A stretch of DNA of 25,054 nt from Thermoplasmatales archaeon UBA509 (GTDB lineage: Archaea > Thermoplasmatota > Thermoplasmata > Thermoplasmatales > Thermoplasmataceae). This document shows, one piece after another, positions 8,811 to 16,735 of the stretch; position 1 is the first letter of the stretch, and each line of letters begins with the position of its first letter. The position numbers and the translations under genes are program-made. The stretch spans positions 1 to 25,054 of the forward strand of contig DAJC01000007.1 in assembly GCA_002498845.1 (NCBI GenBank), read 5' to 3'. Under the pieces are notes generated by a model. It saw only the letters and a program-made list of their open reading frames with translations. It was not told where the DNA came from and made no database searches.

Positions 8811-8826
8811 AATTTATATTTATGTA
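8811..8826 (+). promoter_or_regulatory. TATA-like box of small conserved gene
   Basis: The stretch AATTTATATTTATG begins about 35 bases before the ATG at 8846 and fits an archaeal TATA box for a leaderless or very short-leader transcript. Confidence 0.45.
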
Positions 8827-8845
8827 TAATTAAGGCGCGAAACCG

Positions 8846-9073
8846 ATGAAAACCTATCTGAAAGTTACATTTTCCAGCGAAGGTGCAAAACCCAGTGAAG
8901 TTATAAATAGGTTGAGGTCTCTTGGTTTCAAGCCAGTCATAGGCGAACAGGACATGATTTATGAGTGGGGAGATAACGCAACGACCGAGGACTCAATATG
9001 GTTCGCTGACAAGATTCAGGCGACCCTTGAGGGATTCAAGGTGCTTTTCCAGATAGAAACCCTCAGCGACTGA
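8846..9073 (+). CDS. Small conserved-looking protein, probable ferredoxin-like fold (75 residues)
   Basis: I do not recognise a named family. The predicted order is strand (MKTYLKVTFSS), helix (KPSEVINRLRSLG), strands (FKPVIGEQDMIYEWG), helix (EDSIWFADKIQATLEGF), strand (KVLFQIETLS). This beta-alpha-beta-beta-alpha-beta order is typical of small ferredoxin-like or ACT-like folds. There are no cysteines. It has its own TATA-like box. Its 3' end overlaps the end of the convergent rnp4 gene by 11 bases, which argues for a compact, real gene. It could be a small ligand-binding or RNA-associated protein; no function is claimed. Confidence 0.7.
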   Translation: MKTYLKVTFSSEGAKPSEVINRLRSLGFKPVIGEQDMIYEWGDNATTEDSIWFADKIQATLEGFKVLFQIETLSD

Positions 9074-9371
9074 TTCTATAGGGAATTCGCCTAACATTTC
9101 CGCAGCTACTGCATCTAATTTCAAGCAGTCCTCTCTTCAGCCGCACTGTATCATGGGACGTGTAGGGTTTCTTGCACGCCTTGCAGTATGAACGTTTGAT
9201 AGTTGCAGGCAGTGTTATATCAAACCTGAACGAAATTCTTTCCATTATTGTTATGTATTCCCTGGAAAGGTCGGTGTCTGTCCCCACGGTTGCCAGCGCC
9301 AGCCCGCGCATGTTGTCTATCCTTTTCATCGCAATGGCATGAAGGTTGATCTCAGGTTTTCTGTGCACCAT
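9063..9371 (-). CDS. rnp4: RNase P protein component 4 (Rpp21/Rpr2 family)
   Basis: The 102-residue protein has an N-terminal helical part (INLHAIAMKRIDNMRGLAL) and a zinc ribbon with cysteines C63, C66, C87 and C90 in CKACKKPY and CSSCGNVRRIPYR. This is the layout of archaeal Rpp21/Rpr2, which pairs with Rpp29 to help the RNase P RNA mature tRNA 5' ends. Length is normal for the family. It is divergent from the phosphoglycolate phosphatase gene, with 28 bases between start codons, so the two promoters must overlap. Its 3' end overlaps the convergent small gene by 11 bases. Confidence 0.9.
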   Translation of the reverse strand: MVHRKPEINLHAIAMKRIDNMRGLALATVGTDTDLSREYITIMERISFRFDITLPATIKRSYCKACKKPYTSHDTVRLKRGLLEIRCSSCGNVRRIPYRISR

Positions 9372-9399
9372 TATTAATGGATGATTGATACAGAATTAT

Positions 9400-10068
9400 A
9401 TGATAAAGCTTGTCCTTAGCGATATCGATGGAACCATAACGGACAGCAGGCGTGTACTGTCTTCATCCGCATCTGAACAGATGAGGAAGGTTCAGGACAG
9501 CGGTGTTATCGTGAGTCTTGTCAGCGGTAACGTTATCCCTGTCATGTACACATTCAGAACCTACCTTGGAATAAAAGCACCATTATTCGCTGAGAATGGA
9601 GGGGCAATGATTGAGGATAACATCACCCAGTTCTTCAACATGGACAGGCCCATGGCATTCTTCAGGGACCTTGAGAAAAAAGGGCTCGTGAAGGGCATAA
9701 TGACCAACCAGTGGCGCCTATGCTCCATGGGTTTTGAGCCGGTGGGACCTGTTGAACGTGAAATAATGCAGCTGTCTGCACAGTATAATGTGGAGATTAC
9801 AAACAGCGGATTTTCATGGCACATCCTCAATGTTGGGCAGAATAAAGGGTTCGCACTGCATTACCTTATGGAAAGGTATGCCCTCAGGCCAGAGGAAGTT
9901 CTTGTGATTGGAGATAACCTGAACGATATTCCAATGTTCATTGAAGGCGTCAGGAAAGCTGTCCCGGCCAATGCGGAAGAGGAACTGAAGAAGAGGGCGG
10001 ATTATATAGCCAGATCAGGGCATGGAGCGGGATCCGCAGAGATTCTCTCCTCGCTGGAATCATTTTAG
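9400..10068 (+). CDS. Phosphoglycolate phosphatase, HAD superfamily (TA0175-like)
   Basis: The 222-residue protein has the four HAD motifs. They are nucleophile D8 and acid D10 in LVLSDIDGTIT, SGN in motif II (VSLVSGN), a motif III lysine in QNKGFAL, and motif IV VIGDNLNDIPMF. Length and order match the archaeal phosphoglycolate phosphatase characterised from Thermoplasma acidophilum (TA0175), which removes phosphate from 2-phosphoglycolate. The cap domain (about residues 80-150) sits between motifs II and III. I chose ATG 9400 over an in-frame TTG at 9385 because the protein then begins directly before the first strand and a TTATTAAT box lies about 28 bases upstream. Its end overlaps pyrC (convergent) by 9 bases. 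Confidence 0.88.
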   Translation: MIKLVLSDIDGTITDSRRVLSSSASEQMRKVQDSGVIVSLVSGNVIPVMYTFRTYLGIKAPLFAENGGAMIEDNITQFFNMDRPMAFFRDLEKKGLVKGIMTNQWRLCSMGFEPVGPVEREIMQLSAQYNVEITNSGFSWHILNVGQNKGFALHYLMERYALRPEEVLVIGDNLNDIPMFIEGVRKAVPANAEEELKKRADYIARSGHGAGSAEILSSLESF

Positions 10069-11313
10069 GTTTGCCACAAACTTTCCATTTCTCTCCCCCA
10101 TAAATTCATTTCCCTCAAGGATTACTTCGCCGCGCATCACAACGCTGTGCGGGAATACTGCCTGGAAACCGTTGAAGGGTGAAATCGGGGTCTTGGAGTG
10201 GAGGCGATCCTGGTTTATCCTCCTGGCTTCGCTGAATTTCACTGCCATGAAGTCCGCAAAATAACCCAGCTGAATCATGCCCTTCCTGATGCCCATCGCG
10301 GCAGCAGGATTGGCAATTGCAGTTCTGTAAACCAGGTTGAACGGGATCGTCTTGTTCGCAACAAGGGCAAGCATGAGTGGAATTCTGGTCTCAACCCCTA
10401 TGATGCCTGCAGAAGCCTGGAAGAATTCCTCCTTCTCATGCTCTGTGTGAGGGGCGTGATCCGAGGAAAGAATGTCAAAACTTCCCCTGAAATAGCTATC
10501 CATAAGCTTACGCTGCGTATCTCTTGATCTCAGCGGTGGATTAACCTTGCCCCAGCTTCCCAGTTCCATCTCATTGTTGAGAAGAATGTGATGGGGAGTG
10601 ACTTCTGCCGTGGCTCTTCCGTTCAGCTTTGGAAGGCTTTCAGGAGTGCTTATGTGCGCCATTATCTTCTTCTTCAGCGGCAGTCTGGAAATTACCTCCG
10701 CAGATGTCAACTCACACTGCTCAGGTCTGGCCCTGTCATGATCCATCAGTGAATGTTCCTCAGGGATGAAATTGGCTCTCAGACAGGCCGAATCCTCCCC
10801 GTGGAACACCACAGGCACATTCATTGAATCCAGGAGCTTAAGGTCACTTTCAGAAATCTGATCCACTGCAGTGGAGTTTGTGCTTCCACCAAGGAATATC
10901 TTTATGCCACTGCTTTTGGGGCTTATAAGATCGGCGTTCTTGCCGTTGTAAAGTGAATACAGACCAAAATCGCAGTATGATCTGGACGATACTGAGGAGA
11001 GTTTGTCCTGGAAGACAGAATAGTCAGAAACAGGAACAAGGTTATTGGGCATATCATAAACTGTGGTGGTCCCACCATAGATAGCTGAAAGGCTGCCGGT
11101 GCTGAAATCCTCCTTGTCTGTTTCGCCTGGGTCTCTGAAATGCACATGTATGTCAGTTCCTGCTGGAATCACTGCCCCTTCCAGCTTTGTGACCGGTGCT
11201 CCCGTGATGGCTTTTCCTATGTGGGATATAACTCCGTCAGTGACGGCAACCTCAAGTTCCCTGAACTCATCCTGGAAGTAGAATCTGCCAGCATATATTG
11301 TATCATACGACAT
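10060..11313 (-). CDS. pyrC: Dihydroorotase
   Basis: The 417-residue amidohydrolase closes carbamoyl-aspartate to dihydroorotate in pyrimidine synthesis. Visible site residues are H56 and H58 in DIHVHFRDPG, the lysine expected to be carboxylated, K138 in GIKIFLGGST, H171 (VVFHGED), H220 (IMAHIST) and D285 in SSDHAPHT. The stretches TPHHILL and KVNPPLRS are typical of class I dihydroorotase. It follows queE directly: the queE stop TGA (11314-11316) is immediately before the pyrC ATG, and a Shine-Dalgarno-like GAGGTG (11319-11324 on the minus strand) lies five bases before the ATG inside the end of queE. Translation coupling is likely. Confidence 0.95.
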   Translation of the reverse strand: MSYDTIYAGRFYFQDEFRELEVAVTDGVISHIGKAITGAPVTKLEGAVIPAGTDIHVHFRDPGETDKEDFSTGSLSAIYGGTTTVYDMPNNLVPVSDYSVFQDKLSSVSSRSYCDFGLYSLYNGKNADLISPKSSGIKIFLGGSTNSTAVDQISESDLKLLDSMNVPVVFHGEDSACLRANFIPEEHSLMDHDRARPEQCELTSAEVISRLPLKKKIMAHISTPESLPKLNGRATAEVTPHHILLNNEMELGSWGKVNPPLRSRDTQRKLMDSYFRGSFDILSSDHAPHTEHEKEEFFQASAGIIGVETRIPLMLALVANKTIPFNLVYRTAIANPAAAMGIRKGMIQLGYFADFMAVKFSEARRINQDRLHSKTPISPFNGFQAVFPHSVVMRGEVILEGNEFMGERNGKFVANLK

Positions 11314-11955
11314 TCATACACCTCTTCTTTCTCCCCATATGAGCTTGTGAAGCTGTGGAAGTACCCTGACATTGATGCCCTGCTTCAGCACAGATTCCGC
11401 CAGCCATTTGATATCCGTCCCCCATGCCGGCTGGAAAACAGCCTCACATCTCAAACTGTGTTGCGAAAGAAAATCTGTTGCAAATGCATAATCATTTTCA
11501 TCTGATATTACGAACTTTACGTAATCTGATTTTCTCAGAAGTCCAAGATTATCCAGCCTGAGGCTTTTTTCCTCTCCCGATGATGGAGTCTTCACATCCA
11601 TGTCTATGGCAACATTTTCCATTTTTGTATATTCATCAACAGGAAGAGATCCGCTTGTTTCTATGAGCACTTTCTTTCCTTTTGCTGTGATTGTTCTTAC
11701 AAATTCAGGTGATTCCCTCTGCAGAAGTGGCTCTCCTCCAGTGAGGCATACCCACTCCTCGCCAGCAGCAGATGCAGTATCAACCAGTTCCTGAAGTGGT
11801 ATCTCCTTTCCGCCAGCGAATGTGTAAGTGGAATCACACCATTTGCACCTCAGGTTGCACCTGTTTGTTCTTATGAATATCATGGGGATGCCCATGAGAA
11901 GCCCCTCTCCCTGTATGCTGTGAAATATCTCCGTTATTAGCAATTTCCTGTGCAT
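11314..11955 (-). CDS. queE: 7-carboxy-7-deazaguanine synthase (radical SAM)
   Basis: The protein has the radical SAM cysteines C33, C37 and C40 in CNLRCKWC (C-x3-C-x2-C). It also has the family start FHSIQGEG and a GGEPLLQ segment. QueE converts carboxy-tetrahydropterin to 7-carboxy-7-deazaguanine, the precursor of archaeosine in tRNA. I chose the ATG at 11955 (213 residues) over the one at 11988 because the protein then starts just before LLITEIFHSIQGEG and AGTATTTAT sits about 22 bases upstream. Total length agrees with the family. It is the first gene of a two-gene unit with pyrC. No other archaeosine gene is in the window. Confidence 0.92.
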   Translation of the reverse strand: MHRKLLITEIFHSIQGEGLLMGIPMIFIRTNRCNLRCKWCDSTYTFAGGKEIPLQELVDTASAAGEEWVCLTGGEPLLQRESPEFVRTITAKGKKVLIETSGSLPVDEYTKMENVAIDMDVKTPSSGEEKSLRLDNLGLLRKSDYVKFVISDENDYAFATDFLSQHSLRCEAVFQPAWGTDIKWLAESVLKQGINVRVLPQLHKLIWGERRGV

Positions 11956-12150
11956 ATCAATTCCGGATAAATACTTCCACATTGCCATGGAGAATTGGAG
12001 AGATCAGGCATGACAGCCCAGGTTCCAGAAGAAACCGATTGTTCTTGGGTATATATTCCATGGGCAATCCTATCATAGTTTTCAGCGGTATTGGGGAGCA
12101 GAAATGATTATTCAAAATTTAGCAGAAACAATGCGCAGTGCATATGGCAT

Positions 12151-12164
12151 TGCCAATATTGGCA
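12151..12164. promoter_or_regulatory. 14-base perfect palindrome upstream of HTH-ACT gene
   Basis: TGCCAATATTGGCA is a perfect palindrome whose centre is about 59 bases before the chosen ATG at 12216 and about 20 bases upstream of the TATA-like AAAATTATATGA (12186-12197). Its placement fits an operator, possibly for autoregulation by the encoded HTH-ACT protein. Confidence 0.45.
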
Positions 12165-12215
12165 GTTCTGAAGAATGACTGGCAAAAATTATATGATCAT
12201 TGCAATCTCCATAGT

Positions 12216-12815
12216 ATGGCTCAACCGAGAAAGGGAAGAGGTACAGTGGAGACAACTGTGCGGCAGTTCCTGAAGCTAAGGCCTGAAACATATTCATTCC
12301 TGAAGGACAGGATCATAAACATAAGTAAACTGGCCGAAGAAATCAGGGAGAAGTACCCTGATCTCAGTCCTGCAAGCATAAGATATTCACTGAACAAGAT
12401 AATGGAAGAATCCAGCAAAAGAAAGGCTGATTTCACATATGTTGAGGATCTGCTGATGCAGAGTAAGGTCACACTCCAGGACAAGATCACTGTACTTACG
12501 TCTCAGAAAACCCTCAATGTCAGTTACATATCAGCCACATATCTCACAGATTCCGTGGTATACATAGTGGATGAGCTGAGGAGCGGGAAACTTCCTGCAG
12601 GTGGCCAGGTCACAATAGAGCGTGATGTCAGTGCAATACACATTTTGTCTCCAAAGGAAATAGAGCAGGTTCCCGGCTTCGTCATGCGGATTACGGAGCG
12701 CCTCTATTCTGTGGGCGTAAACATACTGCAACTCATCTCTTGCTCAAATGAGACCATCATCGTGGTGAAGAAGTCTGATGGAGTGAGGGCATATGAGAAT
12801 CTTGTCCTTGCATAA
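12216..12815 (+). CDS. HTH-ACT domain putative regulator (paralog 2)
   Basis: The 199-residue protein resembles the one at 6317-6961 from end to end. Matches include VRQFLKLRPETYSFL against VREYLDHNPDLWKAV, RIINISKLAEEI against GIINYSAMARAI, and GVNILQLISCSNETIIVV against GINIVQIVSFYTDITFIL. The N-terminal 70 residues form a winged-helix-like region with a second helix pair (LSPASIRYSLNKIM); the rest has ACT-like strand-helix order. An amino-acid-sensing transcription factor is the likely role. I chose ATG 12216 over the upstream in-frame ATG at 12138 because a TATA-like box lies about 25 bases before it and the extra residues do not match the paralog. A T7 tract follows the stop. It faces the argH-argG genes. 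Confidence 0.72.
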   Translation: MAQPRKGRGTVETTVRQFLKLRPETYSFLKDRIINISKLAEEIREKYPDLSPASIRYSLNKIMEESSKRKADFTYVEDLLMQSKVTLQDKITVLTSQKTLNVSYISATYLTDSVVYIVDELRSGKLPAGGQVTIERDVSAIHILSPKEIEQVPGFVMRITERLYSVGVNILQLISCSNETIIVVKKSDGVRAYENLVLA

Positions 12816-12822
12816 TTTTTTT
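12816..12822 (+). terminator. T7 tract after HTH-ACT gene
   Basis: Seven consecutive T residues follow the TAA stop directly. Archaeal RNA polymerase commonly terminates at such T tracts without a hairpin. Confidence 0.4.
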
Positions 12823-12824
12823 CA

Positions 12825-12986
12825 ATGACAAACATGGATATTGAGAACAATCAACCTGGGTGGACTCCGCTTGACGATCTTTCCAGGATCGTGTGGGAAG
12901 TTCCCAACAAAAATGAAAGGCCGGATACTACTGCTTTGAGGCTTCTGCAATTATGTCAAGGAAATGCTGATTTATGCTGTTCTTAA
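12825..12986 (+). CDS. Possible 53-residue small ORF, doubtful
   Basis: An ATG ten bases after the HTH-ACT stop opens 53 codons (MTNMDIENNQPGWTPLDDLS, then RIVWEVPNKNERPDTTA). The first 34 codons lie outside any other gene; the rest overlaps the 3' end of argH on the other strand. The composition of the first part looks protein-like (acidic, with tryptophans), while the tail is cysteine- and leucine-rich as expected of an antisense shadow. There is no clear ribosome site, and a T tract sits just upstream. It may be nothing, or the stump of a lost gene. Confidence 0.15.
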   Translation: MTNMDIENNQPGWTPLDDLSRIVWEVPNKNERPDTTALRLLQLCQGNADLCCS

Positions 12987-14247
12987 GATCAGAAATTTCC
13001 ATTTTCAACTCCTGCACGAGGTCTGCGTTCATGCTTTTGACCTCTTCCGGTTCGATCTCTTCCAGCGTCTTACCATTTCTCACCATTTCACCCACTGCAC
13101 TGTAGGCATCCTTCCATGATTTTCCTTCCCTGAACAGCTTATGGGCATTTGCTGTTGCATAGGATGAGTTCTGCACAATTCTACGTGAAACACCCGGGTT
13201 AAATTCAATTCCACTGAAAAAGTGCCGTGCAGCCTTCAGAATATCCTCAACCAGTAAAAATGAATCAACAAGTTCTTTCTTCACCAGCTGAAAATCCCTG
13301 TGATATCCTGAGGACTTGGATATGACGGCCATAATGACGCCTGAAATTTTTCCCGCTATTTCTGCTGCGTAACCCTGCGTTATTTCCAGAAAATCTGGAT
13401 TCCTCTTGTTTGCCATGAGTGAACTGCCTGTGGTGAATCCTGATGGAAGTAAAAATAAAGGCATCTCATCTCCGGACATGAGGATAAAGTCCTGTGAAAC
13501 CCTTGAGAGTTCCAGCATTATGAGAGACAGGTGGAAGATGGAATTCAGTTCATCCATGCCCCTCTGCGATGCCAGGTACATGGGATTCTCATCTCCACGC
13601 TTCAACCCCAGTGATCTTGCAACTTCCCTGAAATCTACTCCGGAAAGTGACCCGAAGCCTGACCCGTATCCCAGAGGCAGTGTTTCGTTTCCATGTATGG
13701 CATAAAGCATTTTCTTTGAGCCATTGTAGAAAATGGATGCAAGATAATCCATATATGTTACAGAAGAGACTGCCATTCCCTGCCTGTAATGTGTGTAACC
13801 AGGCATCACCCCTTTGATCTTCTCCCTCTTTGCAAGGATGATCTCAGCTATGTCTGCACATTCCCACGCAATATTCAGCAGATGATGCCGGGTAAAAAGC
13901 AAAATGTCTGTCTGTATCTGTTCATTCCTTGAGAGGAATAGCCGGAGGTTTTTGCCAGAAATTCCTGCTTTTTCAAGGACCATTGCTTCAACATTTCCGT
14001 GAACATCTTCCAGATCTGCACTCAGGTCAGGATCGGTGGAATAAATTTCGGCAAGAGCATGAAGTATGCGGATGCTGTCATCACGGGGAATTAAGCCCTG
14101 CTTCAGTATCTGCAGATGATACGCAGCCAAAGCAAGTATCTCGTAATCCACCATGTGCCTGTCCGTCTGTATGTCATCATCAACCATCAGCCTGTTCAGG
14201 TATGGCAGAGAATCATCCGAAGCGCCGCTGGCCCATATCTTCTTCAT
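12928..14247 (-). CDS. argH: Argininosuccinate lyase
   Basis: The 439-residue protein belongs to the fumarase/aspartase superfamily and splits argininosuccinate into arginine and fumarate. Conserved regions are LEDVHGNVEAMV, SRNEQIQTD, the THYRQGMAVS segment (usually THLQ-type), and the signature GSSLMANKRNPD at residues 274-285 with catalytic Ser275 or Ser276. The signature differs from the common GSSxMPQKKNPD by AN for PQ and R for K, so this is a divergent archaeal member. It starts six bases after the argG stop and is therefore in one transcription unit with argG. Length is slightly below the usual 450-470. Confidence 0.92.
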   Translation of the reverse strand: MKKIWASGASDDSLPYLNRLMVDDDIQTDRHMVDYEILALAAYHLQILKQGLIPRDDSIRILHALAEIYSTDPDLSADLEDVHGNVEAMVLEKAGISGKNLRLFLSRNEQIQTDILLFTRHHLLNIAWECADIAEIILAKREKIKGVMPGYTHYRQGMAVSSVTYMDYLASIFYNGSKKMLYAIHGNETLPLGYGSGFGSLSGVDFREVARSLGLKRGDENPMYLASQRGMDELNSIFHLSLIMLELSRVSQDFILMSGDEMPLFLLPSGFTTGSSLMANKRNPDFLEITQGYAAEIAGKISGVIMAVISKSSGYHRDFQLVKKELVDSFLLVEDILKAARHFFSGIEFNPGVSRRIVQNSSYATANAHKLFREGKSWKDAYSAVGEMVRNGKTLEEIEPEEVKSMNADLVQELKMEISDLKNSINQHFLDIIAEASKQ

Positions 14248-14253
14248 AAGGAA

Positions 14254-15471
14254 TCAGAAACTCTTGGATATTTCCGCCACTGCCTTCTTCCTGACGCTGT
14301 TGGTGTTCACAGTCTGCATCCCGAAGAGCTCAACAAATCCCTTGGCATATGACTGGTCAAAGGTGTCATGGATTCCATAGGTTGATTTCTCATAATTGTA
14401 GAGTGTGTAGGGGCTTTCCATTCCCTGAACAAGCAGATTCCCGTTCTGCAGTTTCAGTGATACAGTACCTGATACATAGGCGTTAACGCTCTTCAGGAAA
14501 CTGTTCAGGTGATCCATAAGGGGATCGAACCACAGGCCGTCATAGGTCATTGTGGTCCACTTTGATTCCACTATGGATTTGAATGCTGTCTCCTCCCTGC
14601 TCAGCGTCATCCGCTCCAGGGACCTGTGGGCGTTTATGATTACGGATGCAGCCGGGCATTCATAAAATTCCCTGCTCTTGATTCCCGTGACCCTGTCCTC
14701 AAGATGATCTATGGCTCCATAGCCTGCCCTGCCTGCAATTTCATTCAGGTCCGCGACAATCCTGGCAAGCGGCTTCCGGACGCCGTTGATCTCCACAGGG
14801 ATTCCTCCGCTGAATTGTAATGTAAACTCCGTGGTTTCATGTGGGACATGATCCGGTGGCGTAACCCAGGCATAGGCATCTGCCGGTATTGCTTTCCTTG
14901 GGTCTTCAAGATCTGAACCTTCCACAGACCTTCCCCACAGGTTCTCATCGGTGGAGTATTTTCCACCCAGCTTGACCGGAATTCCATTCTTTGAGGCATA
15001 TTCCATCTCCTGATCCCTGTTCAATCCCCAGTCACGCACAGGGGCGATAACATTTAGGTCTGGATTCAGGGCCCTGATTGATACCTCAAACCTGACCTGA
15101 TCGTTGCCCTTGCCCGTGCATCCATGAACTATGACATCGCAGTCATGTGTATCTGCGGCACTCACGGCTTCAAGGGACATCAGCGGGCGTGCAATGCTTG
15201 TGGAGAGCGGATAGACTCCATCATACATACCATCAGCCATTATCTCCCTGGAAATGTATCCGTTTGCAAACTCGTTCTTAACATTCTTGGTTATGACATC
15301 TGATGCACCCAGCTTCCAGGCCTTTTCAGCTATTGCGGCAAGATCGTTTTCTTCCTGCCCCACATCAAGGGTCAGGGTTACAACCTCCATTCCCAGCTTA
15401 TCCTGCAACATCTTCAGGATAACAGAAGTGTCCAATCCTCCGGAATACAGCAGCAATCCTCGTTTATACAT
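14254..15471 (-). CDS. argG: Argininosuccinate synthase
   Basis: The 405-residue protein ligates citrulline and aspartate with ATP. The ATP-binding loop YSGGLDTS lies at residues 9-16. Typical segments follow: TLDVGQEE, STSIARPLMS, HGCTGKGNDQVRFE, and KYSTDENLWGRS. A longer reading from 15606 would add 45 hydrophobic residues unlike any argininosuccinate synthase. The ATG at 15471 gives the normal length, and a TATA-like TGAAATATAG (15491-15500, minus strand) lies about 25 bases before it. First gene of the argG-argH unit. Divergent from pepQ across an AT-rich 183-base gap (15472-15654) holding both promoters and nothing else that I see. Confidence 0.96.
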   Translation of the reverse strand: MYKRGLLLYSGGLDTSVILKMLQDKLGMEVVTLTLDVGQEENDLAAIAEKAWKLGASDVITKNVKNEFANGYISREIMADGMYDGVYPLSTSIARPLMSLEAVSAADTHDCDVIVHGCTGKGNDQVRFEVSIRALNPDLNVIAPVRDWGLNRDQEMEYASKNGIPVKLGGKYSTDENLWGRSVEGSDLEDPRKAIPADAYAWVTPPDHVPHETTEFTLQFSGGIPVEINGVRKPLARIVADLNEIAGRAGYGAIDHLEDRVTGIKSREFYECPAASVIINAHRSLERMTLSREETAFKSIVESKWTTMTYDGLWFDPLMDHLNSFLKSVNAYVSGTVSLKLQNGNLLVQGMESPYTLYNYEKSTYGIHDTFDQSYAKGFVELFGMQTVNTNSVRKKAVAEISKSF

Positions 15472-15490
15472 TAGGGGGTCATTCCGAACT

Positions 15491-15500
15491 CTATATTTCA
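15491..15500 (-). promoter_or_regulatory. TATA-like box of argG-argH
   Basis: On the minus strand TGAAATATAG lies about 20-30 bases before the ATG at 15471. This supports the shorter argG start and a leaderless transcript. Confidence 0.45.
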
Positions 15501-15654
15501 ATCTTTTCGACAATATTGATAAAATTACTAATAATATGAAATAAATAAAAGTTATAATATCAATAATATTAATAGTGCTCAAAAAATTCGTATCACATCG
15601 TAGCATATTATGTGAGAAAGGCTTTATTTCCGTTAAAGATGGTCTACTGATATT

Positions 15655-16734
15655 ATGGACTTCAAAAACGTGTTTGGATATGCCCGGGAAACTGATGCCA
15701 TACTGATTATCCAGGGGGATGAAAACTCTGTGGACAAGACATTTTTTTACCTTACCGGCGTGGATGGTGGGCTGTTTGAGGGTTCAGCGCTCATTGTGAA
15801 GCCGGACGAAGTGAAGATAATAACATCTGCTCTTGAAGAAGAGACTGCAAGAAAAACGGGGCTTGAGGTCATAGTGGCAAACGGAAAGGCGGAATTCGAG
15901 AAAGCCATCAAGGATAACCTCGGAGGCCTTGATTCAATAGGTCTGAACTATTCTGCTCTGACGGTGAGCAGATACAAGGACATACTGCGCATAATTCCTG
16001 ACAAGGAATTTGTTGATGTCTCATCATCCATAATGGAAGCACGCAGGATGAAATCACCCGAGGAACTGTCGAGAATAAGGGAAGCCGCAAAAATAGGAAG
16101 CGAAGCCTTTGAGAGCACAGTAACAAAGCTCAAGGAGGGAATGACAGAAAGCGAGGTCTCTGCCCTCATAGCCTACGAGATGATGAAGCTCGGTGCTTCA
16201 GAGCCTTCATTCAGCACCATCGTGGCATTCGGTGAGAACGCATCCATGCCCCATTATTCACCGGGAGACAGGAAACTGAAGAAGAATGATTTTGTGCTCA
16301 TAGATTTCGGGGCAAGGTACCGCAGGTACTGTTCGGACATCACAAGAACCGTTGTATTCGGGCATGCAAGCCCAGATCAGCGCGAAATGTATGATGTGGT
16401 ATTCAGGGCACAGGACGAGAGCATGAAAACCATTAAGGAAAACGTCAACGGGAAGGATGTTGATGCTGTTGCCAGGAAGATAATAGATTCTACAAAGTTC
16501 AAGGGTAGATTCATTCATTCACTGGGGCATGGCCTTGGCATGGATGTTCATGATCATCCTGCACTTTCATCGAACTATGATTTCCCGCTTAAGGCAAACA
16601 TGGTTGTGACTGTTGAACCCGGAGTATATGTTCCAAGGGTAGGTGGAGTGAGGATAGAGGACGACGTCATTGTGAAGAAGGATGGCTTCGAGCTCATCAC
16701 CACAGCTCCAAGGGAACTGATGGAAATATCGTGA
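15655..16734 (+). CDS. Xaa-Pro dipeptidase/aminopeptidase, M24B family
   Basis: The 359-residue protein has an N-terminal creatinase-like domain (about 1-125) and a C-terminal pita-bread domain. All five metal ligands are visible: D217 (LIDFGA), D228 (CSDITRT), H292 (LGHGLG), E321 (EPGVY) and E335 (RIEDDV). Catalytic H200 lies in SMPHYSPG. Such enzymes cut X-Pro bonds in cytoplasmic peptide recycling; dipeptidase against aminopeptidase cannot be settled from the sequence. The priL ATG begins one base after this stop, so the two are co-transcribed. The start is preceded by CTTTATTTC about 33 bases upstream. Confidence 0.92.
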   Translation: MDFKNVFGYARETDAILIIQGDENSVDKTFFYLTGVDGGLFEGSALIVKPDEVKIITSALEEETARKTGLEVIVANGKAEFEKAIKDNLGGLDSIGLNYSALTVSRYKDILRIIPDKEFVDVSSSIMEARRMKSPEELSRIREAAKIGSEAFESTVTKLKEGMTESEVSALIAYEMMKLGASEPSFSTIVAFGENASMPHYSPGDRKLKKNDFVLIDFGARYRRYCSDITRTVVFGHASPDQREMYDVVFRAQDESMKTIKENVNGKDVDAVARKIIDSTKFKGRFIHSLGHGLGMDVHDHPALSSNYDFPLKANMVVTVEPGVYVPRVGGVRIEDDVIVKKDGFELITTAPRELMEIS

Positions 16735-16735
16735 G

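Noticed and set aside
10198..10527. Plus-strand 109-codon frame inside pyrC
   Set aside because: It lies antisense to a well-supported dihydroorotase with complete active site; no independent signal for it.
12138..12215. Longer start for the second HTH-ACT gene
   Set aside because: It would put the palindrome and TATA-like box inside the coding region, and the extra residues have no match in the paralog.
15472..15606. N-terminal membrane extension of argininosuccinate synthase
   Set aside because: The added residues are AT-rich intergenic sequence read through; the normal start at 15471 has a TATA-like box and gives the family length.
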